60,789 bases of DNA from GCA-2709075 sp964492555 (GTDB lineage: Bacteria; Pseudomonadota; Alphaproteobacteria; MPNO01; UBA2964), in NCBI GenBank assembly GCA_964492555.1, contig CAZBKQ010000011.1, positions 1 through 60,789 on the forward strand, given 5' to 3'. The position numbers were made by a program, and so were the translations under genes. Shown here one piece after another: positions 52,347 to 60,789 of this stretch. Within the stretch, counting starts at the first letter, position 1. Every line of letters begins with the position of its first letter. A model generated the notes under the pieces. It was given only the letters and a program-made list of their open reading frames with translations. It did no database searches and had not been told where the DNA came from.

Positions 52347-53501
52347 TCAGACCGAATATTCTTTGATCTTGTCCTCATCCACCGTGATGCCGAGACCCGG
52401 CCCTTGCGGGCGGTAGACGCGCCCGTCCCTGAACTCGAACGCTTCGGTCACGATGTCGTCGAGATAGTAATTCCCCGCGATTTCCGGCCCCTTCGCGCCC
52501 TTCGGTTTGGTGACCGGGCAAACGCTCGGTAGCCAGGCGTTGGGGAGGGCCGCGCCGAGATGCAGATTGGCCGCATTGCCGATGCCGAGCTCCACCGAGC
52601 CGCCGATATCGCAGTAGATATGAAGGGCGGCGGCCAGGTCGCCCTGCTGCTTCGCGCGGTAAAGCCCGCCCGGCTTTGTGACATAACAGGAAAAACATTC
52701 CGCAGCCTTGGTATTATAGAGTTCGATAATGTCCTGCGATGTCCAGGCGCTCTCATCCGCCATGACCGGTATATCGATGCGCTCCGCCACACGGGCCAGC
52801 ATCTCCGCCCCCATCAGGGGCTGTTCGCAGATGAAGACGCCATATTCCTGTTGCGCCCTGGTCACGCGCACCGCCTCGCTGACTGAGGGATAGCCTTCAT
52901 TGCCATCGACGCGGATCTTGACGGTCTCAGAGACTTCCTCCCGGATGCGGCGGACAAGTTCGACATCGCGGTCGGGGTCGAGCCCGGTCTTGCATTTGAT
53001 GGTCAGCGCGCCTTCGGCGACCGCGACCTTCGCCTCCTCGACGCACTTGTCGAGCTCCATGATGCCCAGTGAATGGGTGATCTCGATTGAATCCCGGAAA
53101 TCCCCGCCGAGCAATTCGCACACCGGCAGGCCCGTTGCCTTGCCCGCGATGTCATAGATCGCCATGTCCAGCAGCGCCTTGGCGTAGGGGTTGCCTTTGA
53201 CCACCCGGTCCATCCGTTCATGGATGTTGGCGATCTGAAAAGGGGAAAAATCCTTTATCGCCGGGAACAGATGCGCTTCCACCATGTGACGCACGGTTTC
53301 CGGGCTTTCGCCATATTGCCGCCCGTCGGCGCCGCCCCAGGTTTCCCCCGCCGGGCTCTCACCCCAGCCGACGATGCCGTCATCGGTCTCCAGCCTGACC
53401 ACCGCGTGATAGCCGATGGGGGTGTCCATCTTGCTGGCCCAGCCGTGATCGCGGCGGGTCGGCACCGCAACGTGAAAAATCTGGCAATCGGCAAGTTTCA
53501 T
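52347..53501 (-). CDS. Mandelate racemase/muconate lactonizing enzyme family protein
   Basis: A 384-residue enolase-superfamily enzyme. It has a capping domain with GWGESPAGETWGG. The KxK motif is in LTIKCKTG, and the metal ligands are RVDGNEGY, ICEQPL and MADESAW. The second K of KxK and the later lysine/aspartate region fit the muconate cycloisomerase subgroup better than racemases. ATG 53501 follows AGGGAG. A longer upstream frame lacks conserved residues. Substrate unknown. Confidence 0.87.
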   Translation of the reverse strand: MKLADCQIFHVAVPTRRDHGWASKMDTPIGYHAVVRLETDDGIVGWGESPAGETWGGADGRQYGESPETVRHMVEAHLFPAIKDFSPFQIANIHERMDRVVKGNPYAKALLDMAIYDIAGKATGLPVCELLGGDFRDSIEITHSLGIMELDKCVEEAKVAVAEGALTIKCKTGLDPDRDVELVRRIREEVSETVKIRVDGNEGYPSVSEAVRVTRAQQEYGVFICEQPLMGAEMLARVAERIDIPVMADESAWTSQDIIELYNTKAAECFSCYVTKPGGLYRAKQQGDLAAALHIYCDIGGSVELGIGNAANLHLGAALPNAWLPSVCPVTKPKGAKGPEIAGNYYLDDIVTEAFEFRDGRVYRPQGPGLGITVDEDKIKEYSV

Positions 53502-53584
53502 TTTCGGCTCCCTGAGGTTGATGCATTTGGATTTTGCCAAGAAGATACAGGGGCAGGGAAGCGGGATCAAAGGCGCGGGCGTTT

Positions 53585-54688
53585 ATGACGATTAAAACAA
53601 TTGCCGTTCTGGGGGCGGGGCATGGCGGGCTCGCCGCCGCCGCCGATCTGGGATTGCGCGGCTATGAAGTCCGTCTACATGCCCGGCGGCGGGAAACGCT
53701 TGATCCGATAATCGAACAGGGCGGCGTGGACGTCGTCGGTGTGCAGGAGGGTCTGGTTCCCGTGCCGGTCCTGACCACCGATGTGGCAGAAGCCGTCGCC
53801 GGTGCCGATCTGATCATGCTGGTGGTGCCGTCCGTCGCGCATGAACATTACGCAAAGGAACTCGCGCCGCTCTTGAGCCCGGATATCCCGATCTTCGTCA
53901 ATCCCGGCCATACCTGCGGCGGGCTGCATTTCGTCCAATGCCTGCGCGAGGCGGGATATGCCGATCCGGTCAAGACCTGCGAATCCGTGACGCTTACCTA
54001 TATCTGCCGCAAGACCGGCCCGGCGGGTGTGGATATTTTCTCTTACGTCAAAAAGCTGAAATTCGCGGCCTTTCCGGGCAAGCACGCCGATGAATTATAC
54101 GCGCTTATGAAACCGGTTTTTCCGGAGATCGAGCTTCGCTCCTCGGTACTTGAAACCGGGCTGACCAATATCAACGCGGTGTTTCATTCGCCGGGCATGT
54201 TGATGAATGCGGGCTGGATCGAGGACACGGATGGCGATTTCCTGTTTTACCGCGAAGGTATTACCCCGGCGGTCGGCCGCGTGATCGAGGATGTCGACCG
54301 GGAAAGGCTGGCGGTGACGGCTGCGCTGAATATTCCCTCGGCCAGTTTTCTGGAGAATTTCTATCAGGCCGGTCTGACTACAAAAGAGGCGATGGAATCG
54401 GGCGATATTTCCTGCGCCTGTATCGAGTCAGAGCCCAACAAATCGATTAAATCGCCGCCCAGCCTCGATCACCGCTATGTGCATGAGGATGTCGGGTACG
54501 GGCTGGTCCCGTTTGCCGCGTTCGGCGATATCGCGGGGGTGGAAACGCCGACGATAGACGCGATCATCCAGCTTTGTTCGCAGCTGATGGATATCGATTA
54601 CGCGACAACCGGGCTGACGCTTTCGAAGATGGGGCTTGCCGGGATGGATGCCGCCGCTTTGCATCGATTTGTTGAGGAAGGCGTCTGA
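53585..54688 (+). CDS. NAD(P)-binding octopine/nopaline dehydrogenase-family protein, copy 1
   Basis: A 367-residue protein with the Rossmann motif VLGAGHGGLAAA at its N-terminus, LIMLVVPSVAHEHY, and a C-terminal opine-dehydrogenase domain containing AVFHSPGMLMNAGWIE, whose histidine is the expected catalytic residue. The family reductively condenses amino acids and 2-oxo acids or reverses the reaction. A second relative lies 114 bases downstream, separated by a hairpin repeat. Its role in an opine-like degradative pathway is inferred. Confidence 0.83.
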   Translation: MTIKTIAVLGAGHGGLAAAADLGLRGYEVRLHARRRETLDPIIEQGGVDVVGVQEGLVPVPVLTTDVAEAVAGADLIMLVVPSVAHEHYAKELAPLLSPDIPIFVNPGHTCGGLHFVQCLREAGYADPVKTCESVTLTYICRKTGPAGVDIFSYVKKLKFAAFPGKHADELYALMKPVFPEIELRSSVLETGLTNINAVFHSPGMLMNAGWIEDTDGDFLFYREGITPAVGRVIEDVDRERLAVTAALNIPSASFLENFYQAGLTTKEAMESGDISCACIESEPNKSIKSPPSLDHRYVHEDVGYGLVPFAAFGDIAGVETPTIDAIIQLCSQLMDIDYATTGLTLSKMGLAGMDAAALHRFVEEGV

Positions 54689-54713
54689 TATGAACCACTT
54701 ACGTGGCATCGCA

Positions 54714-54775
54714 CCGGCCCGCACCCCCGCCCGGCCCCCCAACGACAGTATTCTCGGGGCGGCCGGGCGGGCCGG
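54714..54775. repeat. Intergenic hairpin repeat, copy 3 (divergent)
   Basis: CCGGCCCG and CGCCCGGCC on the left pair with GGCCGGGCGGGCCGG on the right, with a 6-base left bulge. The loop contains agtattctcgg, similar to the ggatactc core in copies 1 and 2. It lies between the two opine-dehydrogenase-type genes, again inside a co-directional gene set. Confidence 0.65.
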
Positions 54776-54802
54776 AACCGACTGGACGCGGGAGCGTTTG
54801 AA

Positions 54803-55906
54803 ATGACCGTGCGCGAAATCGCCATATTCGGCGCGGGCGGTGGCGGGACAAGCGCGGCGGCGCATCTCACCACGCTCGGCTTCAACATCCGGCTCTACAG
54901 CCAGGACCCGGAGGCCTTGGCCCCGTTACAGGAGATCGGCGGCATCAACTACACCGCCCCGTTCGGGGACGGGTTCGCGGAATTGTCGCTGATCACGGAT
55001 GATGCGGAAGCCGCCATGGCCGGCGCCGATGTGGTGATGATCGTCAGCCCGGCGCATCTTCATGAAAAATGGGTAAGCGCGGCGGCGCCCCATCTGACGG
55101 AAGATCAGGTGCTGTTTATTTCCCCCGGTCACACGCTGCTGCTGGTACCGCATATCCTGCGCGAAAACGGCATCAAGAATCCGGTGTTCTGTGAGACGGC
55201 GACGCTGCCTTATCTCTGCCGCCGGATTGAGCCGCAGAAATGCCGCATCAGCCGTGTTTCGGACTTCATGGTGTTCGGCGGCTTTCCGGGGCGCGAGACC
55301 GAACGGATGTATGAGGTGATCAAGCAGATCTATCCTTCGGTGAACCCGTTTTCCAACGTGCTGGAAACCGTGTTCCCCTATGGCAATGCGATCCACCACC
55401 CCCCGGCCGTGCTGTGTAATGCGGGGCGGGTCGAATTCACCAAGGGCGATTTCCGCCATTATTACGACGGCATCACACCGTCGGTGGGGCGTCTGATCGA
55501 TGCCGTGGATCGCGAACGGCTGGCGGTGGCCGAGGCGCTTGACGCCAAAACCATGCCCTTTGTCGAGCTGTTCTGGAAGATGGGCTACACCACCGATGAC
55601 GCGCGCGATGCCGGTATCGCCTATGAGGCGTTTCATCAGTCGGAACCCGATAAATGGATTATGGCGCCCGATACGCTCAACCACCGCTATCTGCTGGAAG
55701 ACGTGCCTTACGGACATCTGATCTATTCGGAGCTTGGCCGGATCGCGGGCGTGAAGACCCCCACCATCGACAACATCATCCATCTCGCCTGCGTCATTAT
55801 GGGGCGTGATTTCCGGGCGGAAGGGCTGACGCTTTCGAAGATGGGGTTCGGCGGCATTACGAAGGACGAATTCCTCGACCTTCTGGAAAACGGTTTCAGG
55901 GATTAG
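54803..55906 (+). CDS. NAD(P)-binding octopine/nopaline dehydrogenase-family protein, copy 2
   Basis: A 367-residue relative of copy 1: IFGAGGGGTSAAAHLT, VVMIVSPAHLHEKW, NAIHHPPAVLCNAGRVEF and LTLSKMGFGGI. The closing LTLSKMG motif is also in copy 1, showing common ancestry, although the two differ widely elsewhere. A weak GGGAG lies before the ATG. The next gene (LLM) starts 10 bases after its stop, so the genes from 53585 to 57927 are likely an operon. Confidence 0.83.
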   Translation: MTVREIAIFGAGGGGTSAAAHLTTLGFNIRLYSQDPEALAPLQEIGGINYTAPFGDGFAELSLITDDAEAAMAGADVVMIVSPAHLHEKWVSAAAPHLTEDQVLFISPGHTLLLVPHILRENGIKNPVFCETATLPYLCRRIEPQKCRISRVSDFMVFGGFPGRETERMYEVIKQIYPSVNPFSNVLETVFPYGNAIHHPPAVLCNAGRVEFTKGDFRHYYDGITPSVGRLIDAVDRERLAVAEALDAKTMPFVELFWKMGYTTDDARDAGIAYEAFHQSEPDKWIMAPDTLNHRYLLEDVPYGHLIYSELGRIAGVKTPTIDNIIHLACVIMGRDFRAEGLTLSKMGFGGITKDEFLDLLENGFRD

Positions 55907-55916
55907 GAGAGAGATC

Positions 55917-56912
55917 ATGGCGTTACGTTTGGGGATGCGGTTTGACGGGTTCGATAATGCGCGGGAAACGGTGGAAACCGCCGCGCTGGCGGAGGAAGCC
56001 GGGGCCGATACGGTCTGGATGGCGGAACATCTCGGCTATCGCGAGGCGGCGGTATCCTGTGCCGCGTTCCTCACCCGTACCGAACGGGTGATGGTGATCC
56101 CGACCGCCGTGATGCCCTATCTCTGGCATCCGACGCCGACGGCGATGCAGATCGCGACGATGGATGAATTGGCGCCGGGCCGCGCCGGTATCTGTATTTC
56201 GGTCGGTAATCTGCTGAACCTGCGTGAATCCGGCGTGGCGAAGCCGGAAAAGCCGGTCCGAGTGATCCGCGAATATGTCGAGGCGCTGCGCGCGCTCTGG
56301 TCGGGTGAACCGGTGGAACAGGACGCCGCGATCTGGAAGCTGGACGGCGCGCGGATGGCGTTCAAACCGGCCGGCCATATTCCGATCTTTGTCGCCTCAA
56401 CCGGGCCGCAAGTGTTGAATCTCGCGGGCCGCATCGCCGACGGGGTGCTGTTTTCGGGCGGGCTCTCGCTCAACTTCACCAGGCAATGCGTGGCGCTCGC
56501 CAATGAGGGCGTCGCCAAGGCGGGCCGCAAGGATGACGAGGTCCGCAAGGCCGGGTTCGTCTATTTCTCCTGCACCGAGGATGGGGTGACGGCGGTGGAG
56601 GCGAACAAGCGCAAGCTTGCCTTCCTGTTTCGCAACCCGGCCCAGGCCGCGAATGTGCAATCGATCGATATTCCGATCGATCATGAAAAAATTCAGGAAC
56701 TGGTCCGCGAACGCAAGCTGGATGAGGCGGCAAAGCTGATCCCGTCCGAGGCCGTGTCACAATTCTCCGTCGCCGGCACGCCCGATGAATGCCGGGCGCA
56801 GCTGCAGGCCTATATCGACGCCGGGGTCGATGAGCCGGTGATCGAGGTCAGCGGATCGGAAGAGGAAAAGCGCCTGGCGCTGGAAGTCATCTGCGAATTC
56901 ACCGGGAACTGA
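55917..56912 (+). CDS. LLM-class flavin-dependent oxidoreductase, paralogue 2
   Basis: A 331-residue TIM-barrel flavin/F420 enzyme with LGMRFDGFDNARETVE, WMAEHLGYREAAV, PYLWHPTPTAMQ, IFVASTGPQVL and VIEVSGSEEEKRLALEVI. It shares these blocks with the products at 46228-47220 and 56935-57927. A strong Shine-Dalgarno (AGGAGAGA) lies before the ATG. Cofactor and substrate are unknown. Confidence 0.87.
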   Translation: MALRLGMRFDGFDNARETVETAALAEEAGADTVWMAEHLGYREAAVSCAAFLTRTERVMVIPTAVMPYLWHPTPTAMQIATMDELAPGRAGICISVGNLLNLRESGVAKPEKPVRVIREYVEALRALWSGEPVEQDAAIWKLDGARMAFKPAGHIPIFVASTGPQVLNLAGRIADGVLFSGGLSLNFTRQCVALANEGVAKAGRKDDEVRKAGFVYFSCTEDGVTAVEANKRKLAFLFRNPAQAANVQSIDIPIDHEKIQELVRERKLDEAAKLIPSEAVSQFSVAGTPDECRAQLQAYIDAGVDEPVIEVSGSEEEKRLALEVICEFTGN

Positions 56913-56934
56913 ACGCGACGGAAAGGGACGCGGC

Positions 56935-57927
56935 ATGACGGCGAAGATCGGCATACGGTTCGATGGGTTCGATTCCGTCGGCGATACCATCGACATCTGC
57001 AAACAGGCGGCGGAGGCGGGGGTCACCGGTCTCTGGATGACCGAACATATCGGCTATCGCGAGGCGCTGACTTCCTGCACCGCTTTTGCGATGGAAACCG
57101 AGGGCACGACCGTCTATCCCGCCGCGGTCACGCCCTATCTGTTTCATGCGACGCCGACGGCGATGGCGCTCGCCACCATGGCGGAGCTGTTCCCCGGCCG
57201 GGTCGGCGTCTCGGTCGCGGTCGGCAATACGCTCGATCTCAAGGAGTCGGGCTGTGCGCCGGAGGACGGCGTCACGGCGGTTGAGGATTATATCGATGAT
57301 CTGCGCGCTCTCTGGTCCTCCGAACCGGTCGAGTGCGACCGTGAGGCCTATAATCTCAAAGGCGCGCGCATGGCCTTCGCGGCATCCGAACCGATCCCGG
57401 TTTTCGTGACCGCGCTGGGTTCTGACGTGGCCATGGCAGCGGGCGCGAAAGCGGACGGCATGCTGATGTCGGCCGGGTTCTCGGTCGCATTCGTCCGCCA
57501 TTGTCTGGAAAAATTCAGTGATGGCGCGGCGGCCGCCGGGCGCGATACAGGCGCGTTACGCAATGCCGGGAACATCCATTTCGCGGTTTCGGGCGACGGT
57601 AAGTCGGCGCGTGAAAATGTCCGCCGCAAGCTGGGTTTTCTGTTCCGGAACCGGCTGATGGCGGAGAATATCGCGGCCTCCGGCATCGCAGTGGATCAGG
57701 AGGCGATTATCGAGGCTGTGGCTGCGCGCGATCTCGACAAGGCGGCGAACCTCGTCCCCGATGACGCGGTGGAGGCGTTCGGCGTTGCCGGTACGCCGTC
57801 TGAATGCGCGGCAAAGCTTAACGCCTATCTCGATGCCGGGATGGAGGAGCCGGTCATTCAGGTGTCGGGATCGGATGAGGAAAAGCGCCTCGCGCTGCAG
57901 GTCATCCGCGAATTCACCGGTCGCTGA
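56935..57927 (+). CDS. LLM-class flavin-dependent oxidoreductase, paralogue 3
   Basis: A 330-residue homologue that starts 22 bases after paralogue 2. It has IGIRFDGFDSVGDTID, WMTEHIGYREALTS, PYLFHATPTAM, PVFVTALGSDVAM and VIQVSGSDEEKRLALQVI. Small changes in the WMxEH and ligand-side strands suggest a different substrate step from paralogue 2. It ends the rightward gene set. Confidence 0.87.
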   Translation: MTAKIGIRFDGFDSVGDTIDICKQAAEAGVTGLWMTEHIGYREALTSCTAFAMETEGTTVYPAAVTPYLFHATPTAMALATMAELFPGRVGVSVAVGNTLDLKESGCAPEDGVTAVEDYIDDLRALWSSEPVECDREAYNLKGARMAFAASEPIPVFVTALGSDVAMAAGAKADGMLMSAGFSVAFVRHCLEKFSDGAAAAGRDTGALRNAGNIHFAVSGDGKSARENVRRKLGFLFRNRLMAENIAASGIAVDQEAIIEAVAARDLDKAANLVPDDAVEAFGVAGTPSECAAKLNAYLDAGMEEPVIQVSGSDEEKRLALQVIREFTGR

Positions 57928-57944
57928 TTTCACCGCCGCGGGAT

Positions 57945-58080
57945 ATTCCCCTCCCCTAACCCCTCCCCGGAGGGGAGGGGGATGTTCGAGTTTTCTTCAG
58001 AAGATGAGCCCCCTTTTTTTCTCCTCCCCCTATCAGGGGGAGGGTCAGGGTGGGGGTGGAGAGAGTGCGTGGGGGTGGAA
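57945..58080. repeat. Cluster of dispersed palindromes
   Basis: The 175-base gap between convergent genes holds ACCCCTCCCCGGAGGGGAGGGG (near 57959) and CTCCCCCTATCAGGGGGAG (near 58024) followed by a G-rich stretch. They are of the same types as those at 3119, 9767 and 51654. No gene is seen in this gap. Confidence 0.65.
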
Positions 58081-58102
58081 AGAGTGCGGGAACGGAGAAT
58101 TC

Positions 58103-58729
58103 CTATCCCAGACCCACCATCACGAACTCGCGGAAACCGTCGCGTTGCTGCAACCTGTCATACCAGCGCTCCAGATTGGGCAGCGGGTCGCGCGCAAGGT
58201 CCTCAAACGCGTACCAACGATAGGCGTAAATCCCCGCCGGAATATCGCCGAAGGTGAAATCGTCTCCCGCGACAAACGCCTTCCCTGCAAGCGCATTGTC
58301 CAGCATGGCGAGGTTCTTCTGCGTCGTCTGGCGCGATTTCTCTATGGCCTCATGATTGCGGTCTTCCGGCTTGTCCCGGATCAGACCGTGGAACATGGCG
58401 GTGAAGCCGGGGCCGAGCACGGTGAGCTGCCAATCCATCCAGCGTTCGGCATCCGCGCGCCTTTGCGCATCTGACGGGCACAGCCCGCCCATATCGTGCT
58501 TTGCCGCCAGATAGCGGACGATGGCATTCGATTCCCACAATACGAAATCACCCTCCACCAGAACCGGCACCCGCCGGTTGGGGTTGAGCGCCGCGAACGC
58601 GTCCGTATCGACCACGCCGAATTCGCGCCCGGCGTCTTCGCGCTCATAATCGATCCCCATCTCGGCGCAGGCCCAGAGGACCTTTTGTACGTTCGATGAA
58701 CTTTTCCGTCCGATGATCTTGTATGACAT
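58103..58729 (-). CDS. Glutathione S-transferase family protein
   Basis: A 208-residue GST with YKIIGRKSSSNVQKVLWACAEMG at the N-terminus, RRVPVLVEGDFVLWESNAIVRYLA (the ESNAI glutathione-site motif) and a helical C-domain with FVAGDDFTFGDIPAG. The gene begins 1 base after the GMC oxidoreductase stop, so the two are co-transcribed. A role in glutathione conjugation of the pathway product is possible. Confidence 0.88.
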   Translation of the reverse strand: MSYKIIGRKSSSNVQKVLWACAEMGIDYEREDAGREFGVVDTDAFAALNPNRRVPVLVEGDFVLWESNAIVRYLAAKHDMGGLCPSDAQRRADAERWMDWQLTVLGPGFTAMFHGLIRDKPEDRNHEAIEKSRQTTQKNLAMLDNALAGKAFVAGDDFTFGDIPAGIYAYRWYAFEDLARDPLPNLERWYDRLQQRDGFREFVMVGLG

Positions 58730-58730
58730 A

Positions 58731-60347
58731 TCAGATTCCTTTCTGAATCATATCCGCCGCTTTTTCGGCGATCATGATGGTCGGTGCGTTTGTCGCGCCG
58801 CCGATCAAATCCGGCATGATCGAGGAATCGACCACGCGGAGATTTTCCATCCCGTGCACCTTCAGCTCGTGATCGCAGACCGAGGTCGGATCGCTCGTCG
58901 GGCCCATCCGGCAAGTGCCGACCGGATGATGCACGGTGATCATGGTCTTGCGCACATGGGCCTTTAACGCTTCATCGCGGTCGTCATTATCGCCGGGGAT
59001 CAGCTCGGGTCCCGCGTATGCCTCCATCGGGCCTTGCGATACCAGCTTTCGCGCCATGCGCAGCCCGCCCAGCATCACCCGCCATTCTTCGTCGGTTTCC
59101 AGAAAGGCCTGATGAATTTTCAGCGCGTCATTGGGATCGGCGGAAGCCAGCGCGACATGCCCCCGGCTCTCGGGGCGCATCGGCATGACCCGCACATTGA
59201 AGGCGTCATCGAACGCTTTCTTGAAGGGCGGAAGATAGGGCGAGGCGGTATTGGTCGCGCCCATCCAGAACAGGAGCTGCGCGTCCGGCACCGGTTCTTC
59301 CGCGCGGGTTTTCACAAACGCGGTGATGCCGAAGGGCAGGTCGGAGGCGAACCCGCCTAACCCCAGATAGGACCGGATCAGCGACAGCCCCACCCGGTCG
59401 AGCCGGAGGCCGCGCCGGAACACGCCCGGGATCTTGCGCCGGTAATTGACCGAGGCCGAGGTGTGATCGACCAGATTCTTGCCGACGCCGGGCAGATCGT
59501 GGCGGACTTCGATGCCGTGGTCTTTCAGATGCGCGGCCTCGCCCACGCCTGACAGCATCAACAGCTGCGGTGAATTGATCGAGCCGCCGGAGAGGATAAC
59601 CTCGCGGGTGGCCCTGGCGGTAACGGTCCTGCCGCCCTGTTTATAGGTAATGCCCGTCGCGCGTTTGCCGTCGAATTCAATGTTCTGGGCCAACGCGTGA
59701 ATCTCCAGCTTCAGATTGCCGCGTTTCATCGCCGGTTTCAGGAAGGCCCGCGCGGTAGACCTGCGGCGGCCTTTATGAATTGTCGCCTGAATGCGGGCGA
59801 ACCCTTCCTTGTTGGCGCCGTTATAATCGTCGGTCCAGCCGATCTGCATATCGCGCCCGGCCTCGATAAAGGCGTCGCAGATCGGATCATCGAATGTCGA
59901 GTATATGGTGGTGAGCTCGCCCCCTGCACCGCGATGACTGTCCGCCCCGCCTTCCCAGTTCTCCGACCTTTTGAAAAATGGCAGCACGTCCTTATAGGAC
60001 CAGCCCGGATTGCCGAATGATTCCCAGCGGTCGTAATCGCAATCATGGCCGTGGTAATAGGCCATGGCGTTGATCGTCGAACAGCCACCCAGCACCTTGC
60101 CGCGCGCGCATTCAATGGCGCGTCCGTCCATCGTTTCCGATGGTTCGGCAAAATACATCCAGTCATGATCACGCGCCTGCAGGATACGGCCCCAGCCGAG
60201 CGGAATGTGTATCCACGGGTCCGAATCCTTGCCGCCGGCTTCCAGCAGCAGCACGCGGTTCTTGCCGTCCGCCGTCAGCCGGTTGGCGAGCGTGCAGCCG
60301 GCCGAACCCGCGCCCACGACGATGTAATCGAATGTTTCGTCCGCCAT
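58731..60347 (-). CDS. GMC-family FAD oxidoreductase (choline dehydrogenase type)
   Basis: A 538-residue flavoprotein with FDYIVVGAGSAGCTLANRL for FAD, the GMC signatures RGKVLGGCSTINAM and ATREVILSGGSINSPQLL, and the C-terminal TVHHPVGTCRMG carrying the catalytic histidine. It oxidises a primary or secondary alcohol. Choline, betaine aldehyde or longer alcohols are typical substrates, but none is implied here. The gene overlaps no other and is followed 1 base later by the GST gene. Confidence 0.9.
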   Translation of the reverse strand: MADETFDYIVVGAGSAGCTLANRLTADGKNRVLLLEAGGKDSDPWIHIPLGWGRILQARDHDWMYFAEPSETMDGRAIECARGKVLGGCSTINAMAYYHGHDCDYDRWESFGNPGWSYKDVLPFFKRSENWEGGADSHRGAGGELTTIYSTFDDPICDAFIEAGRDMQIGWTDDYNGANKEGFARIQATIHKGRRRSTARAFLKPAMKRGNLKLEIHALAQNIEFDGKRATGITYKQGGRTVTARATREVILSGGSINSPQLLMLSGVGEAAHLKDHGIEVRHDLPGVGKNLVDHTSASVNYRRKIPGVFRRGLRLDRVGLSLIRSYLGLGGFASDLPFGITAFVKTRAEEPVPDAQLLFWMGATNTASPYLPPFKKAFDDAFNVRVMPMRPESRGHVALASADPNDALKIHQAFLETDEEWRVMLGGLRMARKLVSQGPMEAYAGPELIPGDNDDRDEALKAHVRKTMITVHHPVGTCRMGPTSDPTSVCDHELKVHGMENLRVVDSSIMPDLIGGATNAPTIMIAEKAADMIQKGI

Positions 60348-60418
60348 ATGCGGCTTCTCCCCTCAAATTGCCGTTTGAAGGGTCGCAAAAATCAGGGAGT
60401 CGGGAAAGGGGCGGGCGG

Positions 60419-60789
60419 CTATCGCAAAAAGCTGCGCGGCGCGTCGGGTTTGCGGGCCTGCTGCAGGGGTGATGGCGGGGGCGCCCCTGGTGCTGGTGGC
60501 TGTTGCCCCGGTGCCGGCCGCGCCGGTGCGGGGTTTGCCGATGGGGCGGGTGACCGGGTGGCCTTCAGGATCAGCCGCATACCATAGGCCATGACCAGAA
60601 TGGCGCCGATCTGGATGATGGAATAGCGGAACATCAGCATCGCTTCGGGCAATTTCTGTTTGCGGTCCGGCCCCAGCAGAAAATCGGCGCCGGTAAAAGT
60701 GAGTCCATATTTGTTGACCGGGGCGGACATGCCGTTTCTGAACAGGAACCACCCCAGCGGCAGGGACACGATCATAACGACCGCGGCCA
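60419..60789 (-). CDS. Membrane protein of unknown function (5' end outside window)
   Basis: The leftward frame stays open to the window edge, and an ATG at 60775 is only one possible start. It encodes a hydrophobic segment (VSLPLGWFLF), a short loop, a second hydrophobic segment (SIIQIGAILVMAYGMRLIL) and a Pro/Ala-rich tail. No family is recognised. Confidence 0.5.
   Translation of the reverse strand, partial: AAVVMIVSLPLGWFLFRNGMSAPVNKYGLTFTGADFLLGPDRKQKLPEAMLMFRYSIIQIGAILVMAYGMRLILKATRSPAPSANPAPARPAPGQQPPAPGAPPPSPLQQARKPDAPRSFLR

Noticed and set aside
1..60789. CRISPR arrays, transposases, integrases, rRNA and tRNA genes
   Set aside because: No direct-repeat array, transposase-like protein or RNA gene was recognised by reading. 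A tRNA or Rfam scan would be needed to exclude small RNAs fully.

Overview
The window is about 60.8 kb of gene-dense, GC-rich DNA with short intergenic gaps. It is most likely chromosomal DNA of an alphaproteobacterium. The main evidence is a GcrA cell-cycle regulator (26114-26479), a GANTC site inside the predicted nrdA promoter, and many exported solute receptors, TRAP and TctC-type proteins and xenobiotic-catabolic families. I saw no rRNA, tRNA, CRISPR, insertion sequence or prophage.

Layout. (1) 1-6221: aromatic catabolism. A glutamine-synthetase-like ligase, a Rieske dioxygenase alpha subunit and the start of a probable beta subunit run leftward, as in aniline-type dioxygenase systems. 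A PDC-hydrolase-like amidohydrolase, an HpcH/HpaI aldolase and a LigJ-like 4-oxalomesaconate hydratase run rightward. (2) 6222-9754: class Ia ribonucleotide reductase nrdAB with a rich control region (NrdR-box-like, DnaA-box-like and GANTC sites). (3) 9887-26479: mixed metabolism and housekeeping: Rid family, VOC, ChaC, a cysteine-dioxygenase-like cupin, an MDR reductase plus acyl-CoA ligase, speD/speE, an acyl-CoA dehydrogenase plus FAD oxidase, Sua5, CysQ, SDR, GST, a TauD-type dioxygenase, SRAP and GcrA. (4) 26531-37095: a TRAP transporter, hydantoinase/oxoprolinase A and B subunits, two tandem TctC-type receptors and an amidohydrolase. (5) 37254-46135: a SPOR-domain protein, a CoxL-like molybdoenzyme subunit, and the most striking part of the window: three adjacent thioredoxin-fold genes, each interrupted by one in-frame UGA at the first position of a UxxC motif. 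They lie downstream of a Rieske oxygenase gene and a radical-SAM gene on the same strand. (6) 46228-60789: a catabolic island with three LLM flavin oxidoreductases, a second CoxL-like subunit, a creatinase-like M24 protein, a Pht5-like protein, cytochrome c, an enolase-superfamily enzyme, two opine-dehydrogenase-type proteins, GST, GMC oxidoreductase and a partial membrane protein.

Main discovery. The three redoxin genes (42566-43135, 41989-42561, 41410-41976) each read through a TGA into a continuous conserved reading frame. Directly after each TGA lies a hairpin of the same design: an outer CTG/CAG helix, a CCAG-N-C/G-N-CTGG upper stem and a GGTC apical loop, as expected of bacterial SECIS elements. 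They are best read as a tandem operon of three exported selenoproteins that ordinary gene calling splits into fragments.

The window also carries several families of intergenic palindromes, including a hairpin with a nearly constant 16-base loop found between co-directional genes. The molybdoenzyme subunits lack their usual CoxS/CoxM partners here, and the TctC receptors lack TctA/TctB.
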